Of a DNA stretch of 64,000 bases, positions 10,267-20,132 are shown one piece after another. Position 1 is the first letter of the stretch; every line of letters begins with the position of its first letter. Origin of the DNA: Emydura subglobosa (lineage: Eukaryota; Chordata; Testudines; Chelidae). The stretch lies in assembly GCA_007922225.1 (NCBI GenBank), contig ML679971.1:682001-746000 (forward strand), written 5' to 3'. A program made the position numbers and the translations under genes. Below the pieces are notes generated by a model. The model was not told the origin of the DNA, did not search any database, and saw nothing but the letters and a program-made list of their open reading frames with translations.

Positions 10267-11195
10267 CCTGGCCTGATGCCTTCACTACTAAACAAAGTCT
10301 CCAGATTTATTGGGCAGTTCAGCTGGAGTCTGCTGTACTGGCTACCTGACCAGAGCCAGTGCACTACCCAAAAAGAACACACACATGCAGCCAGCACCTG
10401 ACTACACTGGTGCAATGACACTGAAGTCAGTGGGAGCTCAGCACCTTTGAAATTCAGGCCATTAAATTTAAATTGAATGTCTAAATCAGGACTTAGGAAT
10501 CTATTTTTAGGCTCCTATTTTTTAAAAAAATCCTGGCCACTGTATTTTCCTGTACTTCGAATAGGAGATAATGAGACAACTCATTGTGGTGTGGCAAATA
10601 TAAAATCCCAGGTTATAACTTAAGGGTGCTTGCTACCTTGAGGCCCTAAAACAGGCCTAACTAGCTGCAGGAAGATTGCCCCAGAGCAGAAATTTCCTCA
10701 GGGGGCATAGAGTTGCCAGTGTAAGAGGAGAAAAGAGAATGCCAGGACTTTTTGGCATGCCAGGAATCCCCAGTTGCCATCATAGTCAGTTGGCATAATT
10801 TAGAGTAGCCTTCAAAGTGTGCTGACTTATGCTGGGGAACCACTTCAGTGCACAAACAGCTCATGAATGGGGAAGCACAAAAATGGCTTAAAGCCTCACT
10901 CCTGAATTGCACTCTGCAGTCCCAGATTCTTGGTTGTGATGAGCCTGAGTTTCTAATGATGCCCACTGTATACTTTGGAGATCCAAAGGCAGAGTTTTGC
11001 AGAAATGAAGAAATGTGATCCTTAGAGGTAAAATACAATGAAGTGTAATCATAGAATAAGCTTCCCCCTTTTGGGCAGAGAGAACGCACACGAGATTAGA
11101 TGCCAATTCACCAGCAATAGATTGTTTCTTAAAGTAATATCTGGCTCTGAGCCCTGGATGGACTCAGAATGATATAACTGTTTATTTCAATACAG

Positions 11196-11339
11196 AAACA
11201 AATATTGAACAGACTAATGAACCACAAGCAAAGAGCAATGTTAAATCCTCCCAGATCCTGTCACAACAGCTTTCAGCTCACGTCGATCTGCACCGTGCCC
11301 GGGAAGAGAACAAAAGAGACGTTGCTGGGACGGAAGGAG
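11196..11339 (+). CDS. PKHD1: PKHD1 exon, proximal cytoplasmic tail
   Basis: This is a 144-bp exon with acceptor TTATTTCAATACAG and donor GGAG|GTGAGC, phase 1 on both sides. It encodes about 48 polar residues beginning KTNIEQTNEPQAK and ending DVAGTEG, with no hydrophobic segment, as expected for a cytosolic tail. The spacing of the Q/N/S-rich and K/E-rich stretches resembles the proximal tail of mammalian fibrocystin, which has an SQTNDQNI-like segment at this place. The acidic end (AGTEG|DM) matches the GEDM-type junction into the last exon. Primary sequence is otherwise only loosely conserved, which is usual for this tail. Confidence 0.85.
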
Positions 11340-11594
11340 GTGAGCCTGCAGAATGAGAATAATTCAGATTTCTAAAGTACCTTTCTTCCAAAAGAGTCTT
11401 CATGCACCTTACAAACTATGAGCTTGTGTAGACTGAAGTTTTATAATGTTGCCAATTGAGGATCTGGCGTAGATAGATAGATGAATCACTCTCACCATTA
11501 CTAGAGATGATTACTACAAATGAATTCTCTCTATGAACTGAAAATTTACGGGAGAATAAATGTATGGTTCAATTTTTAAGTATCTATAGAATTT

Positions 11595-11668
11595 ATGAGT
11601 GAAATTCTGACCCCATTCAAGTCAATGTCAGTTTTACCACTGATTTCAATGAACCCATACAAGATTTT
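11595..11668. repeat. Fold-back palindrome (gaaattctgaccccatt type)
   Basis: GTGAAATTCTGACCCCATTC on the left and GAACCCATACAAGATTTT on the right, around AAGTCAATGTCAG and TGATTTCAATG. Same layout as 26230-26300 and 44456-44522. Confidence 0.5.
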
Positions 11669-12159
11669 TTTTGGTTTAAATTCTCTAGACTCTCAGTTTC
11701 CTAGTGTCTCCTCCAAAATCGATGAGAAAACATTGCTTAAATATGGTTATTGTCAGAAAAAAGGTCAATATGAAAATAGCTCATTTACTCAGCCAGTCTA
11801 TGGTGTGTATTTTCAGATCATATTTGTTTGTTATTGGCAAAACTGGCAGTAACATCTGGGTAATGGAATCAGCGAATATTAGCAACAGGTAGATAGTCCC
11901 AATTGGCACCATGTGCCAGAAAGTCAGTTGCAAGGGGTCACTTTGAAGTGAGGCTATAGGCAAAATGGTATCTGTAAAACTGACATTTGGGGAGGGTTCC
12001 ATCTATTTAGGTACTCAGATGACCCCCATCCCCTTTGTACGTTTATTCCCTCTCAAACAACCCAGATAAAATTTGCTCCATTTACAAGTCAAAAATAAGC
12101 CAACCTGAAAAATGTCACCCTGGGTCTGAATATGGTTATTATTGATTCTCTCTTTAGCA

Positions 12160-12230
12160 CCATCAATGTGCTCAGCACTGTACAAGTTATAAACATTGTG
12201 GCAGTTCCTGCCCCAAAGAGATTCTATTCC
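12160..12230 (-). repeat. SINE/L2 tail fragment, antisense
   Basis: AATGTGCTCAGCACTGTACA, then CAGTTCCTGCCCCAAAGAGA. This is the reverse of the shared tail motif seen at 31130 and 49385. Confidence 0.55.
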
Positions 12231-12543
12231 TAACACCCTTTAAGGGGTGGTGCTTAGACCACACCCCTCTCCTCAGCATTTTCTATTGGTTAATTTAGAT
12301 GGCTCCGCACTCAGCATGCTGGCTTGTGAATCCCATTCTTAGATGCCTATCTCTCCCTGTGAATTGCAGAGGGAGCCTGGCCACCTAACCCAGGGGTCTG
12401 AATTCCACTAGGTAGCAAGGTGCTTAAAAGTTAGGTACTGCAGTGCTGAGTGTTGTGGTGCCTAATTCCCTTCTGTGAATCTAGCCCTTAGGCTCCTAAA
12501 TCTCCTTAAAAATCAATGGGACTTAGACTCCTAAGTGTCTTCA

Positions 12544-12848
12544 GGTACATCTACACTTCCAGCTGGAAGTATAAATTCCCTGCTCGAGGATACGTAACTG
12601 CACTAGCTCTGATCAAGCCAGGGTGCTAAAAATAGCAGTGTAACTGCAGCCATTCAAGCAGTGAGAGGGTCTAGTCATGCAAGGACGTGCCTAGCATCTC
12701 GATGGGGAAGTATTCAGGGTGACTAACTCATCCTGGGTGCTCAAGCCACTAAATCTACACTCTGTTTTTAGCACATTAGTTTGATCAGAGCTAGCGTGGT
12801 ATGTGTCCTTGCGCTGGGAATTACATCCTCGGCTGAAGTGTACACATG
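12544..12848. mobile_element. MITE with ctacactt ends
   Basis: The left end is GGTACATCTACACTTCCAGC and the right end CGGCTGAAGTGTACACATG. Inside, ACTAGCTCTGATCAA pairs with TTGATCAGAGCTAG and GGTGCTAAAAATAGC pairs with TTTTTAGCAC. Non-coding fold-back element. Confidence 0.6.
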
Positions 12849-13029
12849 TGCTAAATTGCTTTTGAATATGAGATGTAGACTTCTAAGTCACTCAGGTGCT
12901 TTTAATAATTTTACCAATAGCTGTATGTTTGAGATTACCTTGACTGATGCTACTGCTGACTGGCTATGAATTGCACACACTGCTAGTTTATGGGTTCAGG
13001 ATAAGAGCAGGGCAAAAACACAATTTTTA

Positions 13030-13135
13030 AAAACCCTAAGCCTTTTATTTTGACATTTTCAAAACGTTTTGATTTTTTTGTTGGTTTTTTTGTGACTTTT
13101 CAAAATTCCGGTGAACTGAAATATCAGCTATTTGC
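13030..13135. repeat. A/T-rich repeat fragment
   Basis: Contains CATTTTCAAAACGTTTTGAT and TGACTTTTCAAAATTCC. Short copy of the family at 1643 and 36078. It lies 28 bp left of the MITE at 13164. Confidence 0.4.
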
Positions 13136-13163
13136 CCTGCCAAGGTGAGGTTGTTGAGTCTTA

Positions 13164-13452
13164 GACCCTGTCTACACTTACCTCCGAGATTTGGCGGCAG
13201 TCGACGGGAGTTATGCAAGCTATGCAAAAAACTTGTGTAACTCCCGTCGACTTCTCTGCTCCTCTTCAGTGTGCCATCTTCACTGCACTGCGCCGACGGG
13301 AACCGTGTTCCCGTTGACGCAGCGCTACACCACTGGTGAAGGTGGTCTTATTACGTTGATTTCTGGATCGACTGAGCGGGTCTTCACAGACCGCTCAGTC
13401 GATTCAGAGAAATCAATCTGACAGTGGCGACTTTGCTGCCATCAGTGTAGCC
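13164..13452 (+). mobile_element. Harbinger-like MITE, copy 2, TTA target duplication
   Basis: A 289-bp element between TTA (13161-13163) and TTA (13453-13455). Ends are GACCCTGTCTACACTTAC and CAGTGTAGCC. Interior hairpins are GGATCGACTGAGCGG with CCGCTCAGTCGAT, and GTTATGCAAGCTATGC with AACTTGTGTAAC. TTA/TAA duplications fit the PIF/Harbinger superfamily. Confidence 0.8.
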
Positions 13453-14128
13453 TTATAGATGCTACTGCAAATTAAGCGATTAACAATAATATAACTTATG
13501 CATAGCTAGTATACACTAATCATAAAGCACTTTGGGAGCTTTCAGGACGAAAGCCTTTGTAAGAAGGAAAGTAAACTTGAGGGTGATTATTCTAATATGC
13601 ATCATACATACTTCTGAGTCAGTCAGGGCATGGTTTCACACTCTCCATGCCCTCACCATTCACGGCTGTCCCTGTTCTGTAGGCCTTTTTACACTCCGTG
13701 TTTTGAATAGCTATATAAAACCACAAGCCAAAAAGCAATCCCACTCCCCTGTTTTCCTTGTTTTGCATTTTTTTTGTTTTTTTGTTTTTTAAATCTTTTC
13801 TTATACTGATTTGCTGATCAAACACAACCCCCTTTGAGGTCACTGCGAAAGCAGAGACTCTCAGGGCCATGCAGCTGGCAGAAGTCGCCACCAAACAGCA
13901 GGAAGTATTGGTTTCTACCTAGATAAACTTGGACTGGATCCTCCAACTGTCACCTGCTAAGAGTAAAAATCTTGAGTCCATTTCCCAGCCCATCCTGGAA
14001 CGCTGACTGAACTACACATGTATTCTGGCACTGGGTATTTTTTCCATCTCCTCCCCAGAATATGTGGATTGCATAAGAGGCTAGTTTGAGTTTTGTCGTC
14101 TTATTTTAATTAGCATCCATCACAAAAG

Positions 14129-14129
<1 letters not shown>

Positions 14130-14157
<28 letters not shown>
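14130..14157. repeat. (GA)n microsatellite
   Basis: About 14 uninterrupted GA units. Confidence 0.95.
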
Positions 14158-14162
<5 letters not shown>

Positions 14163-14834
14163 GCAGCAGTTTATATGTTTTGATATTTGCCATACTCCTC
14201 CAAAATACAGCATTCAACTGTGTGCCTTAGGATACATATAAAATCATTTTTTATCTAATTTGTCTGAGATCTAAGCTTCCTGTGGAGGTCTGAGATCAAA
14301 GGATCTGATTCCGTCTGATGTTGGCTCTGACACATAATGTGTGCTGACTTAGTTCTGTCTATAAACTCGCAATGGGAGGCTGCCATTTTCCCTTGGCACC
14401 TTTACATAGTGAACTTTCATTTCGGCTGGGGAGGCTGACAGGTACAGCGTTGATTGGAGCCATCATGTAAATAATTCATGGAGAGATTTTTGTCAGAAAA
14501 AGGAAATCCAGCCACTTAGTCTTTTAGGAATAGTTGCAAGACAAAAAGATTTCCCGATATATTCAAATCTAAACAAGGATAACAATAACTTAAGCGGATT
14601 TAATGTGTGTGACTTGAAATGTCTAATGTTTGATTTTCCTCTTATTGAAAATAATGTTGGTTTTGGAGAGAGAGACAATCAAAGCTACAGTCATTTTTGT
14701 TTAGTTTCTGCCTTATGTTTTTTTCCGGTGAAGAAATCCCATATTTCTAATCCAATGAGATGTTTGGAGTCTTTATTATTAATTATTATTATTTCTATGA
14801 TAATGAATGCTACTTAGATTACAAGATTTTATGG

Positions 14835-14919
14835 GTAGAGCTCATCTCTTTGTTATATATTTGTACAGGGCCTAACACAGTGGTGCTGGGCCTTTAGGCA
14901 TTGTGACAATACAAATGAT
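14835..14919 (+). repeat. L2/SINE-type 3' tail
   Basis: TTTGTACAGGGCCTAACACA, then GTGCTGGGCC and ACAATACAAATGATGATGATG. This is the sense form of the common tail. It directly precedes an antisense CR1. Confidence 0.5.
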
Positions 14920-16190
14920 GATGATGGGCATACCAGTCGATCATCTAATCTGACCTCCTGTGTAACAAAAGCCATTAAATTTCACCTCATAACCCCTGTA
15001 CTCTGCCCAATAACTTGTGTTTGACTAACACATAAATTCCAGAAAGCCATCCAGTCTTGACCTGAAGACATCAAGAGATGGAGAATCACCACTTCCCTTC
15101 TCTCATTGCCAAAAGACTATGCCTTATTTCTAATTTGAATTTATCTTGCTTCAGCTTCCAGCCATTGACTCTTTCTATACCTTTCTCCACTAGATTGAAG
15201 AGACCTTTAGTGCCCAATATTTTCTCCCTAGGAAGTTATTTATAAACTGTAATCAAAGTCACCTCTCCGTTTTCTTTTTGAGAAGCTAAACAGCCTGAGT
15301 TCTTTAAGTCTCTCACTGTAAGGCATTTCTCTAGCCCTTGAATCATTTTTATGGCTCTTTTCTGAACGCTCTCCAATTTTTTAACATGTTTTTTTAAGTG
15401 GACCCTAGAACAGCATGCAGTTTTCCAGTATCAAATTCAGCAATGCCAAATAAAGAGGTAAAATCACCTCTCTGCTCCTACATACTTCTCCGCTCTTTAG
15501 ACATCCAAGGATTTAATTCGCCATTTTGCCACACTGTTGCATTGGAAGTTCATGCCCAGTATGAACCCTAAATCCTTTTCAGAGTCACTCTTTTCAAGGA
15601 TACAGACCTCCAGTCTAAGAAAGGCCTGTATTCTTTGTTCCTCAATGCATAACTTTTGCATATGGCTGTATTAAAAGAAAATGCATTTTGTCTGAATGAT
15701 CCCCAGCTTACCAAGCGGCTCAGATTGCTCCACCATTCTTTGCGGCATCTGCAAATTTTATCAGCACTGATGTTATAGTTATTCACATTTATTGATGAAA
15801 GAGTTGAATAGCAGCAGGCCTATTACCAATCTTTGCAGAACCCCACTAGCACCACACCCATTCAATGGTGATTCCCTTTTCGCAACTACTTTTGGAGATC
15901 TGTCAATTCACCAGTTCTAAACCCATTTTAACATGTGCTTTATTGATATTGTGTACTGCTAATTTTTTAAGCAGAATGTCATGTGGGGCTAAATCTTATT
16001 AAAGTCTAAATGATAATACACCCATGCAGTTACCTTTATGAATCAAACTTGTAATCTCCTCAAAAAATGAGATCAGGTTTGCTTGATAAAACCTATTTTC
16101 CATTAAAGAGATAAGGTCATAACCAGTCTGAAAAGAACTTGATATAAATCAGATACAGTATAAGAACCTAATTATATAAGAGAACACGCA
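14920..16190 (-). mobile_element. CR1 LINE, 5'-truncated, antisense
   Basis: About 1.2 kb of CR1 read in reverse, with the 3' end on the left (CGATCATCTAATCTGACCTC). It continues through segments equivalent to TTCTCTCATTGCCAAAAGAC, AGAAGCTAAACAGCCTGAGT and GCAGAACCCCACTAGCACC, and ends in degenerate reverse-transcriptase-region sequence. No usable frame remains. It is the longest LINE relic in the window. Confidence 0.85.
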
Positions 16191-16199
16191 CCAGTGTCA

Positions 16200-16446
16200 G
16201 CTACCTGAAGGGGGGTTCCAGGGAGGATGGAGCTAGGCTGTTTTAAGTGGTAGTAGGTGACAGAACAAGAAGCAATGGTCTCAAGTTGCAGTAGGGGAGG
16301 TCTAGGTTGGATATTAGGAAAAACGTTTTCACTAGGCGGGTGGTGAAGCACTGGAATGCGTTACCTAGGGAAGTGGTAGAGTCTCCATCCTTAGAGGTTT
16401 TTAAGGCCAAGCTTAACAAAGCTCTGGCTGGGATGATTTAGTTGGG
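16200..16446 (+). mobile_element. CR1 LINE 3' end, sense, cut by the gap
   Basis: Sense CR1: GGTTGGATATTAGGAAAAAC, then CACTGGAATGCGTTACCTAG and CTGGCTGGGATGATTTAGTT. The sequence stops at the run of Ns at 16447, so the extreme 3' end is missing. The neighbouring CR1 at 14920 has the opposite orientation. Confidence 0.85.
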
Positions 16447-16846
16447 NNNNNNNNNNNNNNNNNNNNNNNNNNNNNNNNNNNNNNNNNNNNNNNNNNNNNN
16501 NNNNNNNNNNNNNNNNNNNNNNNNNNNNNNNNNNNNNNNNNNNNNNNNNNNNNNNNNNNNNNNNNNNNNNNNNNNNNNNNNNNNNNNNNNNNNNNNNNNN
16601 NNNNNNNNNNNNNNNNNNNNNNNNNNNNNNNNNNNNNNNNNNNNNNNNNNNNNNNNNNNNNNNNNNNNNNNNNNNNNNNNNNNNNNNNNNNNNNNNNNNN
16701 NNNNNNNNNNNNNNNNNNNNNNNNNNNNNNNNNNNNNNNNNNNNNNNNNNNNNNNNNNNNNNNNNNNNNNNNNNNNNNNNNNNNNNNNNNNNNNNNNNNN
16801 NNNNNNNNNNNNNNNNNNNNNNNNNNNNNNNNNNNNNNNNNNNNNN
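16447..16846. other. Assembly gap (400 N)
   Basis: A run of 400 unknown bases between a CR1 end and a GC-rich hAT-like element. The local repeats and GC-rich sequence probably caused the break. Open frames that span it are meaningless. Confidence 0.99.
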
Positions 16847-16946
16847 ACCGCCGCCGTGAAACCGCACCGCCGCCGAATTCCCCGCCGCCGTCAGGGCCAG
16901 ACCAAATGATTTATACGGCCCGCGGGCTGGACGTTCCCCACCCCTG
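16847..16946. mobile_element. GC-rich hAT-like element, right end only
   Basis: CCGCCGCCG-rich sequence, then GGCCCGCGGGCTGGACGTTC and the terminus CCCCACCCCTG. The end is the same as that of the complete element at 21919-22257. The left part lies in the gap, so no target duplication can be checked. Confidence 0.75.
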
Positions 16947-17210
16947 TTATAGACATAGGGCTGAGGCTTAGGGTAGATTAAGTCAGTGTTTCTCAACCTT
17001 TATGATTCCAGGAACCGGCTTATTCCGGCTTACTGCCTTCCTAAATTGTATCAGGGAGGAATCAGGGACCGGCACCGGTCAACGGACCAACTGTTGAGAA
17101 ATACTGGATTAAGTGATTTGCCCAAGGTCACACAGAAGGTCTGTGGCTGAGCCAGAAATAGAATTCCTGAGTCCCTGCCCAGTGCCCTCTATACTATTAT
17201 GGCTTAATTT
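16947..17210 (-). repeat. CORE/MIR-type SINE, antisense, interrupted by hAT elements
   Basis: TTATAGACATAGGGCTGAGG...AGATTAAGT (16947-16983) continues after the inserted element at GATTTGCCCAAGGTCACAC (from 17115). Removing the insert and one copy of the duplication restores the normal SINE order. Confidence 0.75.
16984..17106. mobile_element. hAT MITE with 8-bp target duplication
   Basis: A 123-bp element with ends CAGTGTTTCTCAACC and GTTGAGAAATACTG. It is flanked by the 8-bp direct repeat GATTAAGT (16976-16983, 17107-17114). TIR and duplication length are diagnostic of the hAT superfamily (Charlie-like ends). It sits inside an older SINE. Confidence 0.9.
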
Positions 17211-17384
17211 GCTTTCTGTCAGTGTAGCACACCTACTTTAGGGGCCTGTGCCAGAGTAACTGCACCAATGGCATTATAGCAGAGCAAATTTTCCTGAGAT
17301 AGATTGGACCTATATTAGAGTCCAAGGAGCACTAAATGCACACGCTGTAGGTGGGTTGTTCTACTATGGATATCTTGTGCTTGT

Positions 17385-17960
17385 TAAAGTGCAGCATCTA
17401 GTCTGACCTCCTGTGTATTGCAGGCCATTAAATTTCACCCAATTACCCCTACATGGAGCCCAATGACTTTAGTTAGAAAAAACAATTCAGTCCTCAGGAA
17501 CCTAAACTGTTGTGTGCCACAGGCAAAGCACAGGAGAGTTCAAGGTGCCACCAAGCCTGAGGCCCATGAAATAGCAGGGAACTGGTTAGGTGGCAAATGC
17601 CCAGATGATACCAGCAGACCATCCTTGCCTCATGCCACATAGGAACGTGAAAAAGCATGCAGGGTCCCCATCAATCTAAGCTGAGTGAAAATTCCTTCCC
17701 AATCCCCAATCTAGTGAGCGTGTAGACCCTGAACATGTGTACAAGCCCCACCAGCCATGCATCTAAGAAAGAGGATATTCTGTACCACCTCAGAGCACTG
17801 GCCCTCCATGCTTGGTGTCCCATCTCCAGGTGTGCCCAATCTCTGACGCTTCAGAGGAGGCCTAATCCCCTTCTGAATATGTCCGGCAATTGTGCATCAG
17901 CATTAAAAGTCCCTCCTGACCTTTGTAGGTGACCGACTGAAGTCCTGAAACATGAGATTT
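17385..17960 (-). mobile_element. CR1-type LINE fragment, antisense
   Basis: CATCTAGTCTGACCTCCTGT at the left, then CCATTAAATTTCACCCAATT, AAAATTCCTTCCCAATCCCC and CTCCATGCTTGGTGTCCCAT. This is the CR1 3' region in reverse. Confidence 0.75.
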
Positions 17961-17999
17961 GATTGCAGTCACGGGTATGAGCATGCTGAAAGCAATGCA

Positions 18000-18245
18000 A
18001 TAGAATATTACAATAACACCTAGAAGCACCAACAAAGATAGGGGCTCCATTGGGCTAGGCATTGTATAAACATATAGGGAAAGGCAGTACCTGCCCCATG
18101 CGCCTTGCAACCTAAATAAACCAGTGGTGAGTAGGGAAACAGATGCACAGGGAGATGAAGTGATTTGTCCAAGGCCACACAAATGTTTTGCTCATGGTGA
18201 GTGGCAAAGCTTGGATTAGAAATAGCTTCTTCTAACTCCCAGCTT
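18000..18245 (-). repeat. SINE/L2 tail plus CORE-SINE, antisense
   Basis: GGGCTAGGCATTGTATAAAC, GTACCTGCCCCATGCGCCTT and GTGATTTGTCCAAGGCCACA appear in that order. Confidence 0.65.
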
Positions 18246-18370
18246 GGTGCTCTCTCCCTACTGGATCCACTTGCAGGCTCACCCCATGGCATCAGGATCT
18301 TGTTTTCTCATTTTACAAAACAAAACACGATTTTTCTTCCTGCCAGCGCGACAAACATAGCCCACCCTTA

Positions 18371-18664
18371 GGCTATGTCTACACTGAAGGTGGCAAATTT
18401 GCCGCCATCAGATCGATTTATCCAGATCAATTGAGCAGAAGTGAAGACCCGCTCAATCAATCCAGAAGTTGATTTAGTAAAACCACCTTCAGAGAAAGCA
18501 TAGCGTTACATCAACGGGTACGCATTTCCCGTCGGCACAGCACAGTGGAGACGTCACGCAGAAGAGAATTTAGGAAGTCGATGTAAGATACACAAGCTAC
18601 TCTATGTAGCTTGCATATCTCCCATCGACTGCCAAAGAATTTCCCGATAAGTATAGACCAGGCC
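18371..18664 (-). mobile_element. Harbinger-like MITE, copy 3, TTA target duplication
   Basis: A 294-bp element between TTA (18368-18370) and TTA (18665-18667). The ends are GGCTATGTCTACACTGAAGG and GTATAGACCAGGCC. It is in the reverse orientation to copies 1 and 2. Interior hairpins are conserved (AAGCTACTCTATGTAGCTT at about 18594-18612). Confidence 0.85.
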
Positions 18665-19028
18665 TTACAACACTTATTCCAGCAAAATTGCTATTGACTT
18701 CAGAGGCAGCCTTACCTAGTAAGGACTCTGCCTGTCACCTAGGATAAGAAAAAGCATGCTGGGCTCTTCCTGCATCTTCCATCATCACCAGTTATGAAGA
18801 CTCTGCAGATGGAGTGTTTTGCCAGTGGTGCATTAGGTAGGACTGAACCTGTAGCTGTGCTAGCTCTTCAGTGTTAAAGAAAGTAGGGCGTGGCTTTGTC
18901 AGTAATGTAAGCAGATGTCACCTTGGGTAGGTGAAATAAGACTAGATCTGCATCTGAAGCATATATCTGGAATTTTCATTCATTTATTTAGCAAATATTT
19001 TAGCAACTGTATAAAGCAACCAAAATAA

Positions 19029-19334
19029 GGTTATGAGTTCACTGACGGTGGAAAATACGCCACCGTCAGATTGATTTATCCAGATCGATTGAGTGGAAGT
19101 GAAGACCCGCTCAATCAATCCAGAAGTCGATCCAATAAACCTCCAAAAACCTCCACCTCCAAAAAAAAGAGTAATGCTGAGTCAACAGGAACACATTTCC
19201 CATCGATGCAGCAAAGTGGAGATGGCATGCAAAATGGACTTTATGAAATTGAGGGAGATACGCAAGCTACTCTATGTAGCTTGCGTATCTCCCGTTGACT
19301 GCCGCTGAATATGCAGGTAAGTGTAGACCAAGAG
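19029..19334 (-). mobile_element. Harbinger-like MITE, copy 4, TAA target duplication
   Basis: A 306-bp element between TAA (19026-19028) and TAA (19335-19337), same orientation as copy 3 and only 360 bp away. The interior contains an inverted pair at about 19259-19290 (GATACGCAAGCTAC with GTAGCTTGCGTATC). A small A-rich expansion lies at 19135-19165. Confidence 0.85.
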
Positions 19335-20132
19335 TAAGAAGCAGTCTACTTGCATGCATCGTAACACAGGATTGGAGCTTTAAAAACAATGTCAGCTTAA
19401 AAGTCACAAAACCAGTTGCTTTACCTCCGTGCCTGATAACACTTTCAGTTATTAAGAATGCTTGCATTATGCATTTTCCACTTTGGATCATGAAAATCAA
19501 TTATGCTCGTTTCCCTTTTGTGTTTTTAGTCAACATTACTTTTGTTTTTCAATCATTTTCTTTTTCACGTTCCTAGTGCTGCTTTGTCTGAGCTTCAAAC
19601 ACTGCATGGGTCATGTTTTATTGTAAGGTGCCGTTTACAAATGGCTTACAAAGGGTTAATAAATGTTGAATAGCTGCATATTACAGACATGAATAGTATG
19701 TGTTATGGGTGGTTATAAACCAGCTATTAGCCTATTGGAATCAGTAGCAATCTTTAAGCCATTTATTGAAACATCTGTAAATCATTAACCTTTTATACAC
19801 TGTTTGTAAATGGAATCTTAATAGCAAATGTGAGCAAAACATCTGTTTTCATTTGAATATTTTGTTTAACGTGTGGAGACATTTGATTGTCTGCAAGTTT
19901 TATATTAATATATTTTTACAGATGGTTTATAAAGAGTTAATAAATGATTAATATATATTTAAAGATTGTTATAGTGTCCACCAATTAAAGTTCAATCTCC
20001 CCTTTTTTTCCAATGTCTACCACACTTCAGTTATCAAAAGGCACTAGAATGGGACAGAGCCATAAACAGGAAGGGAAGAGAAAGACAGGTACCTGCTGTT
20101 AAGGTAACAAGTAAAGGGATTTTCTCTTACAG

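Larger units (their letters stand above)
9685..10406 (+). mobile_element. Solo LTR of an endogenous retrovirus, sense to PKHD1
   Basis: A 722-bp LTR bounded by perfect 6-bp inverted ends, TGTAGT...ACTACA. It is flanked by the 5-bp direct repeat CTGGT (9680-9684 and 10407-10411). Inside are a TATA box (TATATAAAAAA, 10118-10128), a putative start region and an AATAAA signal at 10261-10266, in the usual U3-R-U5 order. No gag, pol or env lies next to it, so it is a solo LTR left by recombination between two LTRs. The family is not identified. Confidence 0.85.
9080..11195 (+). other. PKHD1: PKHD1 intron after the transmembrane exon
   Basis: 2.1-kb intron with GT...AG ends. It contains an antisense SINE (9245-9560) and a complete solo LTR (9685-10406). 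The rest (10412-11195) shows no recognised element. Confidence 0.75.
11340..20132 (+). other. PKHD1: Last PKHD1 intron, repeat-rich, with assembly gap
   Basis: 8.8-kb intron dominated by repeats. It holds fold-back and SINE fragments (11595-12230), MITEs (12544-12848, 13164-13452, 18371-18664, 19029-19334), a long antisense CR1 (14920-16190), a sense CR1 cut by the gap (16200-16446), nested hAT elements (16847-17106), another CR1 (17385-17960) and a SINE (18000-18245). The stretches 13460-14120, 14160-14830, 18670-19020 and 19340-20130 contain nothing I can name. Confidence 0.75.

Noticed and set aside
10069..10401. 110-aa frame
   Set aside because: It lies wholly within the solo LTR between its TATA box and right end, and no similar coding unit is expected there.
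16391..16996. Long open frames across the N run on both strands
   Set aside because: They are open only because unknown bases cannot form stop codons. The real flanks are CR1 and a GC-rich hAT element.
95..19334. CRISPR-like array from repeated MITE blocks
   Set aside because: The repeats are dispersed, hundreds of bp long and in a vertebrate genome, with target duplications. They are transposons.
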